A stretch of DNA of 64,000 nucleotides from Bretschneidera sinensis (taxonomy: Eukaryota; Streptophyta; Magnoliopsida; Brassicales; Akaniaceae): contig CM043702.1 in the NCBI GenBank assembly GCA_023935145.1, forward strand, positions 63,059,001 through 63,123,000, in the 5' to 3' direction. How positions within the stretch are numbered: the first letter of the stretch is position 1; the number at the start of each line of letters is the position of its first letter. The notes below the pieces were generated by a model. That model was given only the letters and a program-made list of their open reading frames with translations. It ran no database searches and had not been told where the DNA came from. Made by a program: the position numbers and the translations under genes. Below, piece by piece: positions 58,201-64,000 of this stretch.

Positions 58201-61200
58201 ATATTTACCCTTTCCTTTGTTGGAGATCAACATCTATTTGAAATTTTTTGGAACTACATCATCCCAGGGTGCTGTGCTCGTCTCCACAGAATTTCTCAAC
58301 AAGCTAGTGTCCTGCAACAACATGCTTCAATCAAATCTTTTTAGGAAGTTTGACATGTTTTTCAGCTGTAGAAGTATAATTCGTTAAGAAAGATTCCTAG
58401 AATTAAGCTATAGGGAAAAAAAAGCAAGCTTAGAAGTTCATAAAATAGACTGTTTTTCAGCTGTAGATGCATAATTCGTTAAGAAAGATTCCTAGAATTG
58501 AACTATAGGGGAAAACAAGCTTAGAAGTTCATAAAATAACATAAAGCTATTAGCAGTAGAACTTCTTGAGGAGTATGCTGTTATCCTTGAAATTTGACAC
58601 CTAATGAGACAAATGATTTTCCAAGTAGGCGGGGCAACAGCCTAGGTTAGTTTCTCCACTTAATATTCTCTATGATAAACGGTATTTGCATTATCACTAT
58701 GGTGCAAATGCAACCGGTGTTGCTTGAGAAAAATTCCACTGACTTAGTATATTTATTTATCTCTGTGTAGGTGTGTTTATCTTAATTTTGTTGGTGTCAA
58801 GAGTACTTATCTCACAAAGCATGTCAAGCATTCCATCTATATTGGCCTGTAAGCCTTATTTTGCTTCGTTTATCTGCAGGCCCGAGCAGATATCACAGAG
58901 GTGCATTTCTTTCCTTTTAACCCAGTGGACAAGCGTACAGCAATCACATACATCGACTCTGATGGTAATTGGCACCGAGTCAGTAAAGGCGCACCAGAAC
59001 AGGTGATGAATCATATGGAGCATATTAACTCTGTTTTTTTTCCTTTGCATATATTACTGTCTTTATTTATATCTCAAATTTCTACCAGATCATCGAACTG
59101 TGCAACCTTCGGGAAGATGCTAAGAAGAGAGCTCATGCCATCATCGATAAGTTTGCTGATCGAGGACTTCGTGCACTTGGTATTGCTCGACAAGTGAGTT
59201 TGTATTCTATAATCCTCATAGCATTGTTTAGATGATCAAAAGATAAAGCATATAACAAAATATAATTTGGATACTGTTGCAGGCAGTGCCAGAGAAAAAC
59301 AAGGAAAGCCCAGGAGGACCATGGCAATTTGTGGGTCTTTTACCTCTCTTCGATCCTCCTAGGCATGACAGTGCAGAGACAATTCGCAGGGCCCTTGGTC
59401 TTGGTGTCAACGTTAAGATGATTACTGGTGATCAGCTTGCCATTGGTAAAGAGACTGGTCGTAGGCTTGGTATGGGTACCAACATGTATCCTTCATCCGC
59501 GCTCCTAGGACAAAACAAGGATGAGTCGGTTGCTGCGCTCCCTGTCGATGAGCTTATTGAGAAGGCGGACGGCTTCGCGGGGGTCTTCCCTGGTAATTGG
59601 ACTATAATGCTTTCTTTTTTTCACTATATCATGTAATTGTCTTAATACTATTATAATAGCCAGATTGACAAATTAATATTTGATAAGTATCTGCTACATG
59701 GAATGATATGACATTTGGGAATGCATACGAACAATATTTGAAAGTTTGGTGAACTTGAGCTGAAGAAAGCAGTCTCTGATGTCTCATTTGGTCATTTCTA
59801 CCTGAAAGGGTGATAGATCTTCAATCTGGAAATTAATTTAAAGTTTGAAAAGGAATGGCATGTAATATTTTTTCTCCATGGTCCTAACTGATGGCATTCA
59901 GAGCACAAATATGAGATTGTGAAGAGGCTGCAAGAGAGGAATCACGTCTGCGGCATGACAGGAGATGGAGTGAACGATGCACCAGCTCTCAAGAGAGCAG
60001 ATATTGGAATTGCAGTTGCTGATGCAACTGATGCAGCTCAGGGTGCATCTGACATAGTCCTTACAGAACCAGGATTGAGTGTAATTGTGAGTGCTGTTTT
60101 GACAAGCAGAGCAATTTTCCAGAGGATGAAGAACTACACCATCTATGCAGTTTCGATAACAATCCGTATTGTTCTAGGTTTTATGCTACTTGCACTTATA
60201 TGGAAGTTTGATTTCTCACCTTTTATGGTACTAATCATCGCCATACTGAATGATGGAACAATCATGACGATTTCTAAAGACAGAGTACAGCCATCCCCAA
60301 TGCCTGACTCATGGAAACTCAAAGAGATCTTTGCCACTGGCGTTGTCCTTGGTACCTACCTGGCTGTCATGACTGTTGTTTTCTTCTGGGCTGCTTACAG
60401 TTCTGACTTCTTCTCAGTAAGAAAATGCCATTAACCTTACTAAAACCAAATTACTGTTTATAAACTTGTATACCTTCTTCAAATGTCTGGCTGGTTTGTG
60501 AACTAAGAACTTGTATATATTTTTCAAAATATCTGGCGGGTTTTTGAACTTTTTAGATTTTCTTCTTGCATTTCTTTCTCAATATCAATGTAATGCAGTT
60601 ATTAACTATACTTTGTTAACAACTGCAGGACAGCTTTGGGGTAAGATCCATCAGAGACAGTCCTCATGAGCTTACAGCTGCCGTCTACCTCCAAGTGAGT
60701 GTTGTCAGTCAAGCACTCATATTTGTTACTCGATCCCGTAGCTGGTCTTTTATTGAACGCCCTGGTCTCCTACTTGTGACTGCCTTTTTTCTAGCACAAC
60801 TGGTGAGTTGTATGAAATGTCGGTTGAGGTGTTGATGTTGTTCTCTTTCACACATTCAAGAGCCAACCTAGTGATTTGTTATGATTAACTTGTTTAAGGT
60901 TGCTACGCTCATTGCTGTTTATGCAAATTGGGAATTTGCAAAAATGCACGGTATTGGATGGGGATGGGCTGGTGTAATTTGGCTGTACAGCATAGTCTTC
61001 TACATCCCACTGGATGTCCTCAAGTTCATCATCCGATATGCTTTGACTGGAAAGGCCTGGGATGGTCTACTTCATAAGGTATTTAATCGTATCATTTTCT
61101 AAATAACAAAAAGGAGTTTTATGTAAAATTTTCTGTCTTCTTGATGTTTCCCTTCATATGCACCTAATTATGCAGACTGCTTTCACAACTAAGAAGGATT

Positions 61201-61537
61201 ATGGAAGGGGAGAGAGGGAGGCACAATGGGCACTGGCTCAACGTACCCTGCATGGTCTGCAGCCTCCTGAAACCTTAGAACTCTTCGGGGACAAGAACTA
61301 CAGGGAGTTATCTGAGATTGCCGAACAGGCCAAGAGGCGTGCGGAAGTTGCAAGGTGACTATCAGTAGAAGCCAATCCCTTTTTTTGTCAACAAAGTTTG
61401 TTCCAACATGATTTAATATTATCTCTTCTCTTGTTTGCAGGTTAAGGGAGCTTCATACACTTAAGGGGCATGTTGAATCAGTTGTGAAACTCAAGGGACT
61501 TGATATTGAGACTATCCAGCAACACTACACTGTTTGA
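55300..61537 (+). CDS. AHA: Plasma-membrane H+-transporting P-type ATPase (AHA9-like, subfamily III)
   Basis: The enzyme pumps protons out of the cell using ATP and energises transport across the plasma membrane. The 15 exons are 55300-55353, 56101-56220, 56316-56414, 56502-56639, 56782-57096, 57481-57807, 58033-58152, 58880-59002, 59089-59193, 59283-59592, 59902-60416, 60629-60802, 60899-61078, 61176-61354 and 61441-61537. They join in frame to 951 residues, the usual family length. Seen are TGES (186-189), CSDKTGT with the phosphorylated Asp333, KGAPEQ (427-432), DPPR (491-494), TGDQ (515), TGDGVND (590-596), proton-path Arg659 and Asp688 (AHA2 Arg655/Asp684), and C-terminal QQHYTV with Thr950, the 14-3-3 switch. 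Wording such as WKFDFSPF and the AHAIIDKF region resembles AHA9 from memory. Residue 617 is Gln where an Arg is usual. All introns are GT-AG except intron 2 (GC-AG). Confidence 0.97.
56221..56315 (+). other. GC-AG intron 2 of the H+-ATPase gene
   Basis: The exon ends AAGAG and the next bases are GCAATT. No GT donor is available nearby that keeps the frame. The acceptor is TTGAACAG at 56315. Joining gives KLEEKEESKFLKF, colinear with the family wording KLEEKKESK, so the boundary is firmly placed. The length is 95 bp. Confidence 0.88.
58153..58879 (+). other. Intron 7 of the H+-ATPase gene with an internal duplication
   Basis: This 727-bp intron contains a 95-bp tandem duplication (58356-58450 and 58451-58540, starting TGTTTTTCAGCTGTAGA in both). 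It carries no coding exon, because the flanking exons join in frame as DPKE|ARAD. Confidence 0.8.
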
Positions 61538-62919
61538 GATAGAGAATGGAAGAAGTTGTTGGCAGACTTGGATAGACAAGAGGCAGAACTAGATCATCAG
61601 AAGTTTGCTTATATCCTATTTTGCCTTTATTTTAGTAGATGATCTTTTAAGAGAATGCATGGATTATGATTTGGGAATAATCCAACAGGAGATTCTTCAG
61701 ACAGTCCTAGGTTGGAAAAGTCAATAATGAGCCTTATATATGCCATTATCTTAGCGTGTTTACTTCCACTTCAATTCAATGATAATTCCCAATTTTGCTT
61801 CTAGCACATTATTTTCTTGCTTTCGGGTAGAAAAATGTCTTTTCACTATTTCTTTTAAGCGTGAATGTCTTGAAGATGGTGTCCTCTCTCTCTCTCTCGC
61901 TATCTCTCTTCTATGAAATGTCTGTAGAAATCATTCACTGCAGTTGCTCAAGCCGTACGTAGATTTTATTACATGACTGTTTACTCTGCAGAGTGGCTGA
62001 AAATTGTTTAGTAGAAACCACTTGCAACCAGAAGCACTTAGAGTTCACAAAGCACAAGCGAAATATATGGTTAACCTATGTATGTTTAGATTTCGTAAAA
62101 GACATTTGAATACCCCAAACAAAGGTTGGACTTGGGTGCCTTGCCTTGAAACATAACTTTTAACAAGAAGTGACCTGTTGTTGCAGGTCATAAGCAGAAT
62201 TTAGAATCCCATGCAATCCTTTATATTATAGGACCATGAATTCTAAATTATATTATTTCACCCCAAAAGAATATGTCAATCATCATTTAAAAAAAAAATA
62301 AACATATATCTACTAATCTCTTGTATCATGTTAAAATCATGTTAATTTTTTGTATTATAAAAAAATAAATTATAATCATTTAAAGTATGATAAATTTTTT
62401 TGCATGAATTTTAATATCTACTTTAAATTATGATAATTTTTTTTGTATTATCCAAAGAGAAGATTATGAGAATTTTTTTTACATGAATTTCAATAGATCA
62501 CCATTTACCATCAGAATTGTCCAAACAGATTTTTCAAACAGGAAAATCCATTGGCACGGCTGTTAACCATATGGAGATACACAAGTCTCAAACATGAATT
62601 TAAAGAAAATACCTGCCGATCATACTCAAAAGTAATTAAAGTGGTGATATCAATTAAAACAAATCCACAATCAAACCAAGACGATTGTTAAGACTTAAAC
62701 CACCTGATTTCAATATTATTAGCGGATTGAATCAATTTTCCATTTTTTTTAACCCAATTACCAATTACCAATCTCCTAACACCCAATATTTGATCAAATT
62801 TACAAAGTGATTTATGGTTTGAAGTTTGAAACCTGACGTATGGGAAAATTCTTCAACCAATAACGCAACGAGACATGGTGCCCTCCAAGGACAAGAAGGT
62901 AACTTCACAAACAAGACAG
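61538..62919. other. 3' flank of the H+-ATPase gene, no gene seen
   Basis: The first roughly 250 bp are a likely 3' untranslated region with AATAA-type signals (GGAATAATCC near 61675, CAATAATGAG near 61722). A CT microsatellite lies at 61883-61909. From about 62270 to 62500 there is an A/T-rich imperfect repeat (ATGATAAWTTTTTTTGYATKA), perhaps a decayed small transposon. I see no ORF with recognisable content. Confidence 0.6.
61883..61909. repeat. CT microsatellite
   Basis: An interrupted (CT)n run, CTCTCTCTCTCTCTCGC followed by TATCTCTCTT. Confidence 0.85.
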
Positions 62920-63357
62920 TGTAACTAGCCAGATAGTTACGCGTGGCAAAAAGCAAAACAATAATCTCACAATTAAACTCTAATTTTATTATGACACTTC
63001 AGCCTATGGAAACTCTAATTCTATTAGAACATTCTAGCTTATGGGAACCATAATCCTATAAGGACACTCATCTCTGAGAAGCTCTAATCCAACTATGACC
63101 CTAGAGCATTAGTCAATTTCCTAATTGGACTATGCTCCAAGACTCTATATAAAAGAGGCTCTCACTATCCCACAAATACACAATTCTCTAGCCTTCTTAC
63201 TCTCTGTTTTCTCTAGTCCTCATATCACAAACTTAGGCATTGGAAAGTCCCCCGGAGGCACAACACTCCAGCGACTTCTTAGGTTTTCTTATGTCTTTGG
63301 GTACGCGAGTACTCCACTGCATCTGTTCGATTGCTTGGCAGATTTTCGGCATCAATA
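62920..63357 (+). repeat. 5' LTR of the downstream Tat-like element
   Basis: It contains four spaced repeats of the form AACTCTAAT(T/C)CTATTA followed by a GACACT/GAACAT box (about 62975-63120), upstream of the TATA. The end is placed at ...CGGCATCAATA, where CA would be expected, so a mutation at the terminus is assumed. Confidence 0.75.
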
Positions 63358-64000
63358 GATTGACGACGTCCGTGGGAAAATGATAACAAGAACTCATCAG
63401 TTCCAGATTCTTCCCAAAGACATTGCGACCATAGCTATTGTCGCCACTGCTAGTACTGCAACTATCACCGTCACCTGGACCTCAACCAATCATGGCCTAC
63501 ACATTGGTCCTAAACTCTCAACGATCCCTGAATGTACTGCAACCAGGCAAAATCCCAACGAACTATCCGGTGAACAGTTTTGGCATGAACAGCAATCTCA
63601 ATCGAACCACCTTGTTCACTAACAAAGCCAGGAAAACCTAGAAGCTCTTGTCACATAAGGACCATTCATGGAACTCGCCCAGCTAGTGGCCGACCTAGCT
63701 ACTCGGATTGGGGGGGGGGGGCAGTTCCTCCCCCTCAGCCTTAGGCATCACAACAAAGCCCTCGGCCAATGAGGTGCTAGAACTCCAATCACCATACTCA
63801 TACTTCAGACCGCAAGTCCACAATCGGGTCTTCTCATACAAACCATAAACCAAAGTCCTGAGGTCACTCTACCACCTCCAAAAACCACACTGACTTTGAC
63901 AAGAAGTTATAGGATATGGATAAAAAAAATAAGTGAAGCTTTCAAAGTAACATCGGGGGACCAACATCATGAATGAAATTGACTCTTAAGATCCTCCCTT
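62920..64000 (+). mobile_element. Tat-like Ty3/gypsy element, 5' end, running off the window
   Basis: The 5' LTR (62920 to about 63357, 438 bp) starts TGTAACTAGCC and has a TATA box (CTATATAAAAGAGG, 63145-63158). It is followed by PBS TTGACGACGTCCGTGGGAA (63360-63378), a form of the Tat GGCGCCGTCTGTGGGAA site. The LTR matches the one at 6812-7239 in length and plan. A leader/gag start follows (ATG at 63380) with stops soon after 63620, and a 12-base G run lies at 63710-63721. The remainder is outside the window. Confidence 0.8.

Noticed and set aside
58063..58344. 93-residue ORF over H+-ATPase exon 7
   Set aside because: It reads through the GT donor at 58153 into intron sequence. The real exon ends at 58152 and joins in frame to 58880.

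Overview
The window is plant nuclear DNA, most likely from a dicot. It holds one intact-looking protein gene with 14 introns, a plasma-membrane P-type H+-ATPase on the + strand at 55300-61537. About 54 kb of nested, decayed LTR retrotransposons lie upstream of it, and the start of another retrotransposon lies downstream. I saw no rRNA gene, tRNA gene, CRISPR array or bacterial-type operon. I cannot name the species from the sequence.

Nested block (1-42554). The outermost element is a Reina-like Ty3/gypsy chromovirus on + (5' LTR from 1645, gag 2537-3572, pol 38842-42150, 3' LTR from 42168). It was split by a Tekay/Del-like element (X, minus; LTRs 3578-5725 and up to 38836) with target duplication CTTTT on both sides. 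Most of X's inside is lost. The space holds a Tat-like LTR and leader (6812 on), a large minisatellite region (about 9050-10150) and an Athila-like element (minus, 10193-26567). The Athila 5' LTR was hit twice: by a 5.5-kb chromovirus, G1 (+, 13916-19414), and by a Ty1/copia element (minus, 19947-26324, duplication CCTCT). The surviving 5' LTR of X was hit by a second Tekay-like element, G2 (minus, 26616-36905). G2's integrase is itself split by a solo LTR (29671-30987, duplication GTGAC).

Proximal block (42555-54355). A long-LTR element Y truncates the outermost 3' LTR. Its two LTR copies face each other (42555-45455 minus, 48102-50278 plus), giving an inverted repeat with arms of about 2.2 kb around an ORF-poor 2.6-kb core. 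It abuts a Tat/Retand-type element (minus, 50279-54355) that has lost its integrase and 3' LTR.

Gene and 3' flank. The H+-ATPase conceptual product is 951 residues and carries every P-type signature and a C-terminal YTV. It resembles the AHA6/8/9 subfamily, closest by memory to AHA9. Every exon joins in frame, and one intron is GC-AG. The leader may carry two short upstream ORFs. Another Tat-like 5' LTR and PBS (62920-63378) follows and runs off the window.

I did not find a convincing new gene system. The signals most worth a second look are the inverted Y LTR pair, the cluster of GTCGAC-centred palindromes shared by the X and Y LTRs, the GC-AG intron with the possible uORFs in the proton-pump gene, and the minisatellites inside LTRs whose copy number differs between the two LTRs of one element.
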